A stretch of DNA of 64,000 nucleotides. It comes from Pseudolabrys sp. Root1462. GTDB taxonomy: Bacteria > Pseudomonadota > Alphaproteobacteria > Rhizobiales > Xanthobacteraceae. A program made the translations under genes and the position numbers. Below the pieces are notes generated by a model. The model saw nothing but the letters and a program-made list of their open reading frames with translations, was not told where the DNA came from and did no database searches. Positions 1 to 8,995 of the stretch are shown in pieces; the first letter of the stretch is position 1, and the number at the start of each line of letters is the position of its first letter. Location of the stretch: contig NZ_LMFS01000004.1 in assembly GCF_001426945.1 (NCBI RefSeq), positions 268,632 through 332,631 of the forward strand, given 5' to 3'.

Positions 1-2086
1 GCGCCGGCTTGAGCAGCGCCGGCAGATAGATGTGATAGGCGCCGAAGCGTACGCCGTATTTGCGCAAGGTGGCGCGCGAGGGCTGATCGAGTCCCTTCAC
101 TTCCTCGGCCACCTTCTGCCGCTCGAGCACACCGAGGGACTCGACGACCTGGAAGGCGATACCGCGTCCGATCCCGGTGACGTCCTCGGCGGCCGACAGC
201 GAGAACAACGGCGCGAGCAGTTTCTCGATGTGATTCTTGAGCCAGAGATCGAGGCGGTTCTGCACCAGCTCGCGCGCCGGACCGGTGAGATGTTCATCGG
301 CGACGATGCGCACGCGCGGCCGCAGCGTGTCGTCGCCGGCCACCAGCTTGCCGACCAGTTCGCCGGTCCAGCGGATGACGCCGTCATTGGCGAGCACGAT
401 GTGATCGCTCGACGCTTGCGACAGTTTGGTGGCGCGCGCTTCGATCTCGCCGGCCAGCACCTTCTGCGCGGCGGCATTCAGCGCCTTGGCTTCGGAGCCT
501 GCCGCGGAAGCGTCGGGGGCGAACATGAAGCCGTCGAGCCGGCCAATGACATGGCCCTCCACGGTGACGTCGCCGGTTTTTCCGATTTGTGTTTCGAGCA
601 TCGTGTTCTCTCGCAGCCTCCGCATCAGGACGCTGGTGCGGCGGTCCACGAAGCGTTCGGCCAGACGCTCATGCAACGCGTCCGACAGTTTGTCTTCGAT
701 CGTGCGGGCGACACCTTGCCAGTGATCTGGGTCGGCAAGCCAATCCGGGCGGTTGGCAACGTAAGTCCAAGTCCTGACATGCGCGATCCGGTTGGAGAGG
801 GTGTCGATGTCGCCGTCGGTCCGGTCGGCCTGAGCGAGCTGACGGGCGAACCAATCTGTAGGGATGTTACCCTCTCGCAGCAAGAATCCATAGAGGGTCA
901 CGACCAATTCGGCATGGGTCGCCGGTGCGATCTTCCGATAGTCCGGGACCTGACACGTGTCCCACAGGCGCTCGATCGCGGCGGCATTGGTGGCGAGCGC
1001 CTTCACATCATCGTCACGCACCGCATGTTCGAGGACCAGAATGTCCTCTCCGGTCGGCGCCCGGGTCAGCCCCTGTTCCTGCGGCGGCATGGCAAGCGAG
1101 GCCTGCAGCGCGCCCAGGGAGGTGAAATCGATTGCAGAATTGCGCCACTGCAACATCCGCACCGGCTCGAAGTTGTGGCTTTCCAGCGCGTGGACCAGTT
1201 CCTGATCGAACGGATCGCAGCGCCCGGTCGTGCCGAAGGTGCCATCGCGCATGGCGCGGCCGGCCCGTCCGGCAATCTGGCCGAGTTCGGAAGGATTGAG
1301 CTTGCGGAACTGGTAACCATCGAACTTGCGGTCCGAGGCGAATGCGACGTGATCGACGTCCAGATTGAGACCCATGCCGATGGCATCGGTGGCAACCAGA
1401 TAATCCACGTCGCCGGACTGGTACATCGCCACCTGCGCGTTGCGCGTGCGCGGGCTCAGCGCGCCGAGCACAACCGCCGCGCCGCCGCGCTGACGGCGGA
1501 TCAACTCGGCGATGGCGTAGACCTCGGCGGCGGAAAACGCCACGATCGCCGAGCGCGACGGCAGACGCGTGAGCTTTTTCTCACCGGCGTAAGTGAGCAT
1601 CGACAGGCGCGGCCGCGACACGATGTTGGCGCCGGGCAGCAGCTTTTCGACGATGCCGCGCATGGTCGCGGCCCCCAGAACCAATGTTTCTTCCCGGCCG
1701 CGCATGTTGAGCATGCGGTCGGTGAAGACGTGGCCGCGCTCGAAATCGGCTCCGAGCTGGATCTCATCGACGGCAACAAACGCGACGTCGAGATCGCGCG
1801 GCATGGCCTCGACCGTCGAGACCCAATAGCGCGCGTGCGGGGGCTTGATCTTCTCTTCACCCGTAATGAGAGCAACATTGCCCTCGCCGGCGCGCGCCAC
1901 GACCTTGTTGTAGACCTCGCGCGCGAGCAGCCGCAGCGGCAGGCCGATCACTCCCGAGGAATGCGCCAGCATCCGCTCGATCGCGAGGTGAGTCTTGCCG
2001 GTATTGGTGGGACCGAGCACGGCGGTGACGCCGGCGCCGCGAACACGCGACTGGCGCTGGGGCTGCGGAGAGAAGGAAATCGTCAT
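1..2086 (-). CDS. SUV3-like superfamily 2 RNA/DNA helicase (partial, C-terminus outside window)
   Basis: The minus-strand frame is open from ATG at 2086 to the window edge, giving 695 visible codons without a stop. Walker A is GPTNTGKT at residues 25-32, the spelling typical of the mitochondrial SUV3 / alphaproteobacterial helicase family. A DEIQ box is at 107-110 and a helicase-C signature QIAGRAGR lies about 300 residues in. A GGAG lies 4 nt before the ATG. Family knowledge: SUV3 proteins unwind RNA or DNA and work with exoribonucleases in RNA turnover; the bacterial homologues are poorly studied. The long plus-strand open frame over the same bases is a shadow. Function beyond ATP-dependent helicase is inferred. 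Confidence 0.9.
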   Translation of the reverse strand, partial: MTISFSPQPQRQSRVRGAGVTAVLGPTNTGKTHLAIERMLAHSSGVIGLPLRLLAREVYNKVVARAGEGNVALITGEEKIKPPHARYWVSTVEAMPRDLDVAFVAVDEIQLGADFERGHVFTDRMLNMRGREETLVLGAATMRGIVEKLLPGANIVSRPRLSMLTYAGEKKLTRLPSRSAIVAFSAAEVYAIAELIRRQRGGAAVVLGALSPRTRNAQVAMYQSGDVDYLVATDAIGMGLNLDVDHVAFASDRKFDGYQFRKLNPSELGQIAGRAGRAMRDGTFGTTGRCDPFDQELVHALESHNFEPVRMLQWRNSAIDFTSLGALQASLAMPPQEQGLTRAPTGEDILVLEHAVRDDDVKALATNAAAIERLWDTCQVPDYRKIAPATHAELVVTLYGFLLREGNIPTDWFARQLAQADRTDGDIDTLSNRIAHVRTWTYVANRPDWLADPDHWQGVARTIEDKLSDALHERLAERFVDRRTSVLMRRLRENTMLETQIGKTGDVTVEGHVIGRLDGFMFAPDASAAGSEAKALNAAAQKVLAGEIEARATKLSQASSDHIVLANDGVIRWTGELVGKLVAGDDTLRPRVRIVADEHLTGPARELVQNRLDLWLKNHIEKLLAPLFSLSAAEDVTGIGRGIAFQVVESLGVLERQKVAEEVKGLDQPSRATLRKYGVRFGAYHIYLPALLKPA

Positions 2087-2224
2087 TACGCTCCAGACGC
2101 GGCATCGCCCCCGGGTGAGGCCATGCCGCAGGCTCCTCTAACACATTGCGCCATTCCGACAGCTTCAAACAGCCTACCGGACGCCCGTGTTAACTCTTGG
2201 AACAGCCGCCGAACGAAACCCGCC

Positions 2225-2271
2225 CGAATCACTGATCGCCGGCGAATGCGGCTTCGTTCACGGCGATATCT
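2225..2271 (+). repeat. 47-nt imperfect direct repeat, copy 1
   Basis: This 47-nt stretch aligns without gaps to 2470-2516, with about 38 of 47 identities. The last 19 nt (TTCGTTCACGGCGATATCT) are identical. Both copies begin CGAATCA, so each carries a GAATC site. Confidence 0.7.
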
Positions 2272-2444
2272 CGTCAACGATACCGGGATAGCCACTAGAT
2301 AGGGTTCCGAAGGTCTGCCGGCCACCCCGAGAACGCGCGCCAATCGTTAATTGTCCGCGGCCTGGTGTCCCGTTTTTACCGCGGCGCTGCTCGCGCCGGA
2401 TTGTCTCAAATTGCGACGTGTGCAGTGAGGCGTCTTAAGTTCCG

Positions 2445-2459
2445 GAACGAGTCTGGAAC
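2445..2459 (+). promoter_or_regulatory. GAAC-N7-GAAC, possible LexA (SOS) box
   Basis: GAAC at 2445-2448 and GAAC at 2456-2459 are separated by exactly 7 nt, the direct-repeat form reported for alphaproteobacterial LexA. It lies about 360 bp upstream of the helicase start. This motif is expected about once per strand by chance in a window this size, so the call is weak. Confidence 0.25.
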
Positions 2460-2659
2460 GAAGCGGGGGCGAATCAGTGACTCGCGGTGACTTCGGATTC
2501 GTTCACGGCGATATCTGGGACGATTCTTGGCGAGTCCCACCACATCAGGTGCCGGGCACCGGATTCATTGGGCTTTTCAGGTGGTCAATTCTTAATGCCC
2601 GCGCGAGTCGGTCTGGTGGAAAAGAGTCAAGCCAGATTCGCTCACGGCGCGTTGGATTC
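2449..2659. promoter_or_regulatory. Cluster of 11 GANTC (CcrM-type) methylation sites
   Basis: GANTC pentamers start at 2449, 2471, 2479, 2496, 2522, 2532, 2562, 2605, 2624, 2635 and 2655. In 211 bp of GC-rich sequence fewer than one is expected. GANTC is methylated by CcrM in Alphaproteobacteria and its methylation state controls some promoters. What this cluster controls is unknown. Its last site lies inside the 3' end of the DUF3108 gene. Confidence 0.6.
2470..2516 (+). repeat. 47-nt imperfect direct repeat, copy 2
   Basis: Second copy of the repeat at 2225-2271. A shorter third relative, GATTCGCTCACGGCG at 2635-2649, differs from the core by one base and overlaps the DUF3108 stop region. 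Confidence 0.7.
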
Positions 2660-3550
2660 GGTCGCCGCCGCCTTGGCCGGCTTTTCGCGCGGCTTGATCG
2701 ACGCTTTGATCGGTTCGCTGGGTTTGGCCGGCACGGCGGTCGCGACGAACTCCGTCGCCTGCAAAATGGCGCGACCGATCGGCGTCGGCCCCTCGGCGCG
2801 GAACGGCACCAGCACCCGCGTGCCGGCGATCGGCACCAGCCAGATTTCCATGTCGCGCTGCTCGGACAGATATTTGATGGCCGCGCGCGTCGGGATGTAG
2901 CCGGCGACCGGCGAGAAACTCACGGCGCAGACCACCGCCGGCCCGGCATAGCCCTTGTCGGCCTTGACCTGATCGGTGCGCTTGTAGGTGAGGCGTAGAT
3001 CGTAGCGCAGCCGGCCGTCGAATACCGCAAGGGTGCGGGCGCAGGCTTCGGCAGTCATGAGATCGCCGTGACCCGGCATGCGGATCAAGGTCGCGGTCAT
3101 CGGGTCGAGCACGCCGCGCTTGGATGCCTCGGTGACCGGCACCCGCTCGGCTTCGGTTTCCGCGGGCGGATCGAGCTTGAGGTCCCGAACCGCGCCGGCA
3201 TCGACTTTCAGCCTGATTTCATCGACTTTTTTGTAGGAATGGATGCTGGCCGTGTAACTCGACAGCACCGGTTTGCCGCCCTGCACGGTGCCGTGGGTGA
3301 TGGTCTGGCCGTAGCCGCCGGTGAATGCGCGCATCAGGCCGGTGGTGGTGCCGGTTGCGGTCGCCGAATAGTCGGCGTCGTCCACGGTGATCAGCCAGGA
3401 CCCCTCGCCGATCGGCAGCCCGGCCAAAGTCGCAACATAGCGCGCGTCGAGCCGGGCCTGGGCCGCCGCCGGACCGGCGAATGCGAGCGCGGCCAGGGCG
3501 GCGCTCGCCGCCACCTGACCGATCCGTTGCCATTGCCGATTTGCCCGCAC
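2642..3550 (-). CDS. DUF3108 domain-containing exported protein
   Basis: 302 residues from GTG at 3550. This start is chosen because GGAG lies 8 nt before it and a signal peptide follows directly (Arg-rich start, Ala/Leu-rich core, cleavage near AAAQA); the upstream in-frame extension looks non-coding. The mature part contains the pattern of DUF3108 proteins: a ...GLPIGEGSW... segment near the N-terminus and an FSPVAGY stretch late in the chain. The tail is rich in Lys, Pro and Ala. The family is periplasmic or envelope-associated in Proteobacteria and has no assigned reaction. Its neighbour rpmB is divergent. Confidence 0.85.
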   Translation of the reverse strand: MRANRQWQRIGQVAASAALAALAFAGPAAAQARLDARYVATLAGLPIGEGSWLITVDDADYSATATGTTTGLMRAFTGGYGQTITHGTVQGGKPVLSSYTASIHSYKKVDEIRLKVDAGAVRDLKLDPPAETEAERVPVTEASKRGVLDPMTATLIRMPGHGDLMTAEACARTLAVFDGRLRYDLRLTYKRTDQVKADKGYAGPAVVCAVSFSPVAGYIPTRAAIKYLSEQRDMEIWLVPIAGTRVLVPFRAEGPTPIGRAILQATEFVATAVPAKPSEPIKASIKPREKPAKAAATESNAP

Positions 3551-3694
3551 GGAAATTGCTCCTGCACCAAGGGCGCCGCCCTGTGGTCGGCTCGCATTGC
3601 GCCAATTCTTTGATGCGTCGCTTGACCCGGTTAATCTAGGCCAACCGGGGCGAAAAAGCCTGAATTCCGGGTCAAATCGGCGCCAATCCCCAAC

Positions 3695-3723
3695 TTGACG
3701 CGAAAGCCTGCGATCTCTATACG
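3695..3723 (+). promoter_or_regulatory. Sigma-70-type promoter for rpmB
   Basis: TTGACG at 3695-3700 and TATACG at 3718-3723 are separated by 17 nt. Transcription from here would give a leader of about 110 nt before the rpmB start. Confidence 0.6.
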
Positions 3724-3840
3724 TCCCCGGTCCAAGCCCCTCATCGCTGGAACGCACTGGCGCAAGCCTAAGCGCTTGTCGGGGCAACAACTTTTCTCGC
3801 GGCGCCGGAAAGGCGACGCGCCATACGAAGGATGAGTGCC

Positions 3841-4137
3841 ATGTCCTGGCGTTGCGATCTGACCGGTAAGAAGCCGCTCGTCGGCCACAAAGTGAGCCAC
3901 TCGAACATCAAGACCAAGCGTCGGTTCATGCCGAACCTGCAGAGCGTCTCGCTGACGTCGGAGATTCTCGGCCGCACCGTGCGCGCCCGCATCTCGACCA
4001 ACGCGCTGCGCACCGTCGATCATCGCGGCGGCCTCGACGCCTTCCTGCTCAAGGCCAAGGACGCCGACCTGGCGCCGAAGATGCTCGTGCTCAAGCGACA
4101 GATCGTGAAGAAGTCGGCGGTCGCGAAAGCGAGCTAA
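3841..4137 (+). CDS. rpmB: 50S ribosomal protein L28
   Basis: 98 residues. The N-terminal pattern CDLTGKKP...[15 protein letters not shown] and the following PNLQSVSL are diagnostic for L28. The second ATG (3841) is preferred over the one at 3832: GAAGGA lies 8 nt before 3841 but abuts 3832, and L28 proteins normally begin with this MS-x-RC pattern. The alphaproteobacterial form is about 100 residues because of the C-terminal extension, which ends here in Lys-rich sequence. L28 is a component of the large ribosomal subunit. It has its own promoter upstream and a strong terminator downstream, so it is probably monocistronic. Confidence 0.97.
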   Translation: MSWRCDLTGKKPLVGHKVSHSNIKTKRRFMPNLQSVSLTSEILGRTVRARISTNALRTVDHRGGLDAFLLKAKDADLAPKMLVLKRQIVKKSAVAKAS

Positions 4138-4160
4138 GCTTCTCGACCGATTGTGATTTG

Positions 4161-4190
4161 AAAACGCCGCCCGCGAGGGCGGCGTTTTTG
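4161..4190 (+). terminator. Rho-independent terminator of rpmB
   Basis: AAAACGCCGCCC (4161-4172) pairs with GGGCGGCGTTTT (4177-4188) around a GCGA loop, followed by T-rich sequence. It starts 23 nt after the rpmB stop. Confidence 0.9.
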
Positions 4191-4375
4191 TTTGTCTTTG
4201 TCTGTCCTGAGCGCGATTTCTCGAGCCTCGGGATTCTGAAAGACATTTCAGAAAGACATCAGAACTTCGCCACCGTCCCTTCAGGACATGCGCGACCACG
4301 CCATGGGATGAAATCCCGAGAGTACCGTTGTTCGCGGGCCAGCCGGCCTGCCGCGGCCGCTCGGGAGATCGCGGC

Positions 4376-7300
4376 GTGGTGTCGGGATTCGTGAGGCGTC
4401 GGTTCGGAAAGCCGCACCGGCTGCGCGCCGCCTTGCTGGCATCGACGGCGCTGGTCGCCGCCGCGGTCATATCGGCCCCCGGCCCGGCCCGGGCCCAGGA
4501 CGCGACTTGGCTCGCCAATCCGGGTTCCGCCGACTTCAACACCGGGAGCAACTGGGACACCAGCAGCGTGCCGACCGGCACGGCGTATTTCGACGCGACG
4601 AGCACCTCCAGTCTGGTTTTTTCAACCGGCCCAACGACGATTGGCGGCTGGACGTTCAACACGGGCGCTTCGAACTACACGTTTACCAATAATAATCAGC
4701 TCTATTTCAACGGCGCCGGAATTGCCGTTAACGGCGGAAGCGTCACCATCAACAGCATTAACGAGCTGATTTTCTTTAACAGCAGCACGGCGGGCAGCGC
4801 CACCATCAACAACTCCAGCGACCTGCAATTCTTCGACACCAGCTCGGCAGGTACTGCCACAATCACCAACAACAACACCCTGGGCTTCATCACCTCAAGT
4901 ACGGCGGGAAGCGCCACTATCACCAACAATAGCGACCTGGGCTTCTACGACAGCGCCACGGCGGGAAGCGCCACCATCACCAACAGCCACAGCGTGACCT
5001 TCCATGGCAACAGCACCGCGGGCAGCGCGCAGTTGATCAACAACGGCGCCAGTGCGGTGTTCGATTTCTCCGGCAGCACCGGGCCGAACGGCGACAACAA
5101 GATATCGGCCGGTTCGATCGCCGGCGACGGCACATTCTACCTCGGCGCCAACGAACTGACGGTCGGCTCCAACAACCTGTCGACCGAGGTAAGTGGCGTC
5201 ATCTCCGGCAGCGGTTCGCTGGTCAAGACCGGAAACGGCACGCTGATCCTGACCGGCGCCAACACCTATACCGGCGGCACCACCCTCAGCGGCGTCGGCA
5301 GCGAACTGTGGCTCGGCAATAACACCGGTGGGGTTGGCTCAATTCTGGGGGCGGTCACCATCGGTAGTGGAAGCTTGTTCAAGATCGTCGACGCCGACAC
5401 AAGCGGCATCACGACAATCACGAACAATGGCTACACATTTTTCTACAATGCCACGAGCGCCGGCAACGCCACCATCACCAATAACAACGTCCTGAATTTC
5501 TTCAACACCAGCACGGCTGGCAGTGCCACCATCACCAACAATGCCAACCTGAATTTCTACGGCACCAGCACCGCCGGCACGGCCACTTTTACCAACACCG
5601 GCTACGGCCTGACAAGTTTCCGCGACTCGAGTACGGCCGGCAGCGCCACCATCACCAACGACGGTACCTTCGGGTTCTACGACACCAGCAGCGCCGGCAG
5701 CGCCGCCATTACAAACACCTACAGCATGCTGTTCTACGGCAGCAGCACGGCGGGCAGCGCCACCATCATCAACAACTATGCGCTGACTTTCAGGGACGCC
5801 GCCTCGGCCGGCAGCGCCACCATCACGAGCGGCTCCAGCGGAAATTTCGGTTTCTACGGCACCAGTACAGCCGGCAGCGCCACCATCACCAACAGCGGGA
5901 GCATGTGGTTCAACGACACTGGCACGGCGGGCAGCGCATCGATCGGCAACAGCGGCACATTGACTTTCTACAACGCCACCACGGCGGGCGACGCTACCAT
6001 CACGAACAGCAACGGTCACACGACCGAGTTCCGGGGCAACAGCACCGCGGGCAACGCGCAGTTGATCAATAACGGCGCGAGTGCCGCCTTCGATTTCTCC
6101 GGCACGGTCGGCCCCAACAGCGATAACAAGGTGAGCGCCGGCTCGATCGCCGGCGACGGTACGTTCAATCTCGGCGCCAACGAACTGACGGTCGGCGGCA
6201 ACAACCTGTCGACCACGGTCAGCGGCGTGATCTCGGGCTCCGGCTCGCTGGTGAAGACCGGCACCGGCACGATGACGCTGAGCGGGACCAACACCTACAC
6301 CGGCGGCACCACTTTTGCCGGCGGCACCGTGAGCGTGTCGTCCGATGCCAATCTCGGGGGCGCGGCCGGCAGCCTGACCTTCAATGGCGGCAGCTTGCAG
6401 GTCACCGGCACTGCGTTCACCTCGACGGCACGCGCCATCACGCTGGGCGCGGGCGGCGGCACATTCGATATCGCCGACGCCGCCAACTCGTTCTCGGTCA
6501 CTCAAGGGATGACCGGGACTGGCGGCCTGACCAAGACCGGAGCGGGCACGCTAATCCTCTCCGGGGCCAACACCTACAGCGGCGCTACCACGGTCAGCGC
6601 CGGCATCCTGGACATCCAGGACAGTATTGCGTCAAGCACGGTCACCAACAACGCCAGGCTGAACTATTCCAACAGTACCACGGCCGGCAGCGCATCGATC
6701 ACCAACAATGCCGGCGGGGCGATCGTATTCTACGGCACCAGCACGGCCGGCAATGCCAATATCACCAACAACGCCATCTTGAATTTCAATTCCGGCTCCA
6801 CGGCCGGCAACGCCACCATTACCAACAACGCAGACCTGACGTTCTCCGACAGCAGCACGGGCGGCAGCGCATCGATCACCAACTTACACGAGTTGACATT
6901 CTACGGTAACACAACGGCCGGCAGCGCCGTCATCACCAACTTGGGCACAGTACTGTTCGACGGCAACTCGACGGCCGGCAGCGCGCAACTGATCAACAGC
7001 GGAAGCAGCGCCGTCGTCAACTTTTGGACTCCCGGCCCGGCCAGCGACGGCCGGATCACCGCCGGATCGCTCGCCGGCGGCGGCCGCTTCGACCTCAACA
7101 GCACCGAACTGACGGTCGGCAGCAACAACCTGTCGACGGAGGTGACCGGCGTGCTGACCGGCGACGGGCTCACGACGGGAACGTCGCTGATCAAGACCGG
7201 CACCGGCACACTGACCTTGTCCGGCACCAACACCTACACCGGCGCAACCACCGTGGATAGCGGCACGTTGCTGGTCAACGGCTCGATTGCCAGTTCGCCG

Positions 7301-8932
7301 TTGGTCTTGGTCAATCCCGGCGCGACACTTGGCGGCACCGGTACCGTTGCGACGACCTTTCTCGACAGCGGCGCGACGCTGGCGCCGGGCACACCAGGCA
7401 GCATCGGCACGCTGACGGTTCAGGGCAATCTGACGTTCTGCAATTGCAGCATCTATGCCGTGAAGGTCTCTCCCACGGGGGCCGACAAGACCGTGGTCAC
7501 CGGACAAGCGGCACTTGGCGGGACTGTGCAAGCCACGGCACTCACCGGCAGTTTCCGCGGCCAGACCTACACGATTCTTAATGCCACCGGCGGATTGGGC
7601 GGCACGCAATTCGACAGCCTGACCTTCACCGGCAGCAGCATCAGCCCCGGCGCGCGCAATCCGCACCTGACCTACGACGCCAACAACGTCTATCTGGTGC
7701 TCGATCCCGGTACGTTGCAACTTTCCTCCGGCGCCTCCGGCAACCAAAGCAGCGTCGCAGGCGGTATCAACAACGCGGTGCTGAACGGCGGCACGCCGCC
7801 GTCAGGCTTCGATACGTTGCTCAATTTGAGCGGCTCGCAGCAAACGAACGCGCTCAATCAACTGTCCGGCCAGCCCGGCGCCGCCATCACGCAAAGCGCG
7901 TTCGACGCCATGCGCCAGTTCATGACAATGCTCGGCGGCTCCGCCGATAGCGGCGAAGGTGGCGTGACGTCATTCGCGGACGAGGCGCTCGGCTATGCAT
8001 CGGCCGGCAAGCGCAACGCCAAAAAATCAGAAGCCTATGCCGCGGTGACGCCGCGCGACCGGCGCGCTGTTTCATTCGAGCGACGCTGGGGCGTCTGGGC
8101 CTCCGGCTACGGCGGCTCCAGCACGATCAATGGCAGCACGTCGTCCGGCACCAGCACCACCACAAGCCGCGTTTACGGCACCGTCGTGGGTGCTGACTAT
8201 CGCGCAACGCCGGACACACTGATCGGCTTCGCGCTTGGTGGCGCCGGCTTCAATTTCTCGCTGACGGATGGGCTGGGCAGCGGCCGCGCCGACCTGTTCC
8301 AGATGGGGCTCTATGGCCGGCACAACCTCGGCGCCGCCTACGTCGCCGCGTCGCTCGCTTACGGCTGGCAGGACGTCACCACCGACCGCACCGTGACCGT
8401 GTCCGGCGTCGACAAGCTCACCGCCAATTACAAGGCCAGCACATTCGCCGCGCGCGGCGAAACCGGCTGGCGCTTTGCGCCATTGCCGGCGTCTGGCGTT
8501 GGCGTCACGCCCTACGCCGCGTTGCAGGTCACCAGCTTCCGCCTGCCGGGCCACAGCGAGACCGCGACCTCGGGCAGCAACACCTTCGCACTCTCTTACA
8601 ATGCGCAGACCACGACGAACGTCCGCACCGAACTCGGCAGCCATCTCGACCGGCCGTTCCTCGTGCGCGACGGCCTGTTCACCGTGCGCGGGCGGGTCGC
8701 CTGGGCGCACGATTCCAACACCGACCGGCCGGTGACGGCGACGTTCCAGACCCTGCCCGGCTCGACGTTCACCACCAATGGCGCCAAGCCCACCGCCGAC
8801 GCCGCGCTGATCAGCGCCGGCGCCAAGATGGACTGGCTCAACGGCTTCTCGCTCGCCGGCACCTTCGAGGGCGAATTCTCCGCCACCACCCGCAACTACG
8901 CCGGCAAGGCGACCCTGCATTACGCCTGGTGA
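4376..8932 (+). CDS. Repeat-rich autotransporter (type Va) with PATR repeats
   Basis: 1518 residues from GTG 4376, which has GGGAG 8 nt upstream; GTG 4379 is an alternative and an earlier TTG at 4328 is also in frame. A signal peptide runs RRRFGKPHR, an Ala/Leu core, then ARAQ. The passenger carries 22 copies of a 19-residue unit around STAGSATITNN in three blocks. Each block ends in the same cap (GNSTAGSAQLINNG) and leads to GSLVKTGxGTLxLSGxNTY segments, the passenger-associated transport repeat, of which four are visible. The C-terminal ~287 residues form the beta-barrel, ending in an aromatic (LHYAW). Expected role: surface-displayed beta-helix, perhaps adhesion or biofilm. No catalytic motif is seen. 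The next gene is a sensor kinase. Confidence 0.93.
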   Translation: MVSGFVRRRFGKPHRLRAALLASTALVAAAVISAPGPARAQDATWLANPGSADFNTGSNWDTSSVPTGTAYFDATSTSSLVFSTGPTTIGGWTFNTGASNYTFTNNNQLYFNGAGIAVNGGSVTINSINELIFFNSSTAGSATINNSSDLQFFDTSSAGTATITNNNTLGFITSSTAGSATITNNSDLGFYDSATAGSATITNSHSVTFHGNSTAGSAQLINNGASAVFDFSGSTGPNGDNKISAGSIAGDGTFYLGANELTVGSNNLSTEVSGVISGSGSLVKTGNGTLILTGANTYTGGTTLSGVGSELWLGNNTGGVGSILGAVTIGSGSLFKIVDADTSGITTITNNGYTFFYNATSAGNATITNNNVLNFFNTSTAGSATITNNANLNFYGTSTAGTATFTNTGYGLTSFRDSSTAGSATITNDGTFGFYDTSSAGSAAITNTYSMLFYGSSTAGSATIINNYALTFRDAASAGSATITSGSSGNFGFYGTSTAGSATITNSGSMWFNDTGTAGSASIGNSGTLTFYNATTAGDATITNSNGHTTEFRGNSTAGNAQLINNGASAAFDFSGTVGPNSDNKVSAGSIAGDGTFNLGANELTVGGNNLSTTVSGVISGSGSLVKTGTGTMTLSGTNTYTGGTTFAGGTVSVSSDANLGGAAGSLTFNGGSLQVTGTAFTSTARAITLGAGGGTFDIADAANSFSVTQGMTGTGGLTKTGAGTLILSGANTYSGATTVSAGILDIQDSIASSTVTNNARLNYSNSTTAGSASITNNAGGAIVFYGTSTAGNANITNNAILNFNSGSTAGNATITNNADLTFSDSSTGGSASITNLHELTFYGNTTAGSAVITNLGTVLFDGNSTAGSAQLINSGSSAVVNFWTPGPASDGRITAGSLAGGGRFDLNSTELTVGSNNLSTEVTGVLTGDGLTTGTSLIKTGTGTLTLSGTNTYTGATTVDSGTLLVNGSIASSPLVLVNPGATLGGTGTVATTFLDSGATLAPGTPGSIGTLTVQGNLTFCNCSIYAVKVSPTGADKTVVTGQAALGGTVQATALTGSFRGQTYTILNATGGLGGTQFDSLTFTGSSISPGARNPHLTYDANNVYLVLDPGTLQLSSGASGNQSSVAGGINNAVLNGGTPPSGFDTLLNLSGSQQTNALNQLSGQPGAAITQSAFDAMRQFMTMLGGSADSGEGGVTSFADEALGYASAGKRNAKKSEAYAAVTPRDRRAVSFERRWGVWASGYGGSSTINGSTSSGTSTTTSRVYGTVVGADYRATPDTLIGFALGGAGFNFSLTDGLGSGRADLFQMGLYGRHNLGAAYVAASLAYGWQDVTTDRTVTVSGVDKLTANYKASTFAARGETGWRFAPLPASGVGVTPYAALQVTSFRLPGHSETATSGSNTFALSYNAQTTTNVRTELGSHLDRPFLVRDGLFTVRGRVAWAHDSNTDRPVTATFQTLPGSTFTTNGAKPTADAALISAGAKMDWLNGFSLAGTFEGEFSATTRNYAGKATLHYAW
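4765..5133 (+). repeat. Block 1 of 19-residue (57-bp) passenger repeats
   Basis: Five units of the STAGSATITN type with a 57-bp period, the last ending in the shared cap. Boundaries are approximate. Degeneracy is mainly at the five variable residues between the conserved cores. Confidence 0.8.
5430..6117 (+). repeat. Block 2 of 19-residue passenger repeats
   Basis: Eleven units, including variants DAASAGSATITS and DTGTAGSASIGN, the last again ending in the cap. The cap DNA near 6043 is close to identical to that near 5021, indicating duplication of whole blocks. Boundaries are approximate. Confidence 0.8.
6640..7035 (+). repeat. Block 3 of 19-residue passenger repeats
   Basis: Six units, including one with STGGSASITN. 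The cap has diverged (SSAVVNFWTPG). A long AT segment with PATR and a Cys-Asn-Cys pair follows before the barrel. Boundaries are approximate. Confidence 0.75.
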
Positions 8933-8995
8933 CCTGGGTCAAACGGTCGCGGTAGCAAATTACCTAGTTGGAACTTTCGCGCTCGGACTCGCGTT

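Larger units (their letters stand above)
2087..2641. other. 555-bp non-coding gap between helicase and DUF3108 genes
   Basis: No convincing gene is seen on either strand. The gap lies upstream of the helicase gene and downstream of the DUF3108 gene, both on the minus strand. Its right half is unusually rich in GANTC, the target of the CcrM methyltransferase. It also holds a 47-nt imperfect direct repeat and a GAAC-N7-GAAC site. These are entered separately. Confidence 0.7.

Noticed and set aside
32-2302. 756-codon plus-strand frame over the helicase
   Set aside because: Antisense to a clear SUV3-like helicase whose motifs are all on the minus strand.
4765-7035. CRISPR-like array
   Set aside because: The repeats are 57-bp in-frame protein repeats without unique spacers.
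5339-7747. Minus-strand frames of 388 and 287 codons in the autotransporter
   Set aside because: They come from the repeated GGC/ACC-rich codons of the passenger; no signal or family pattern.
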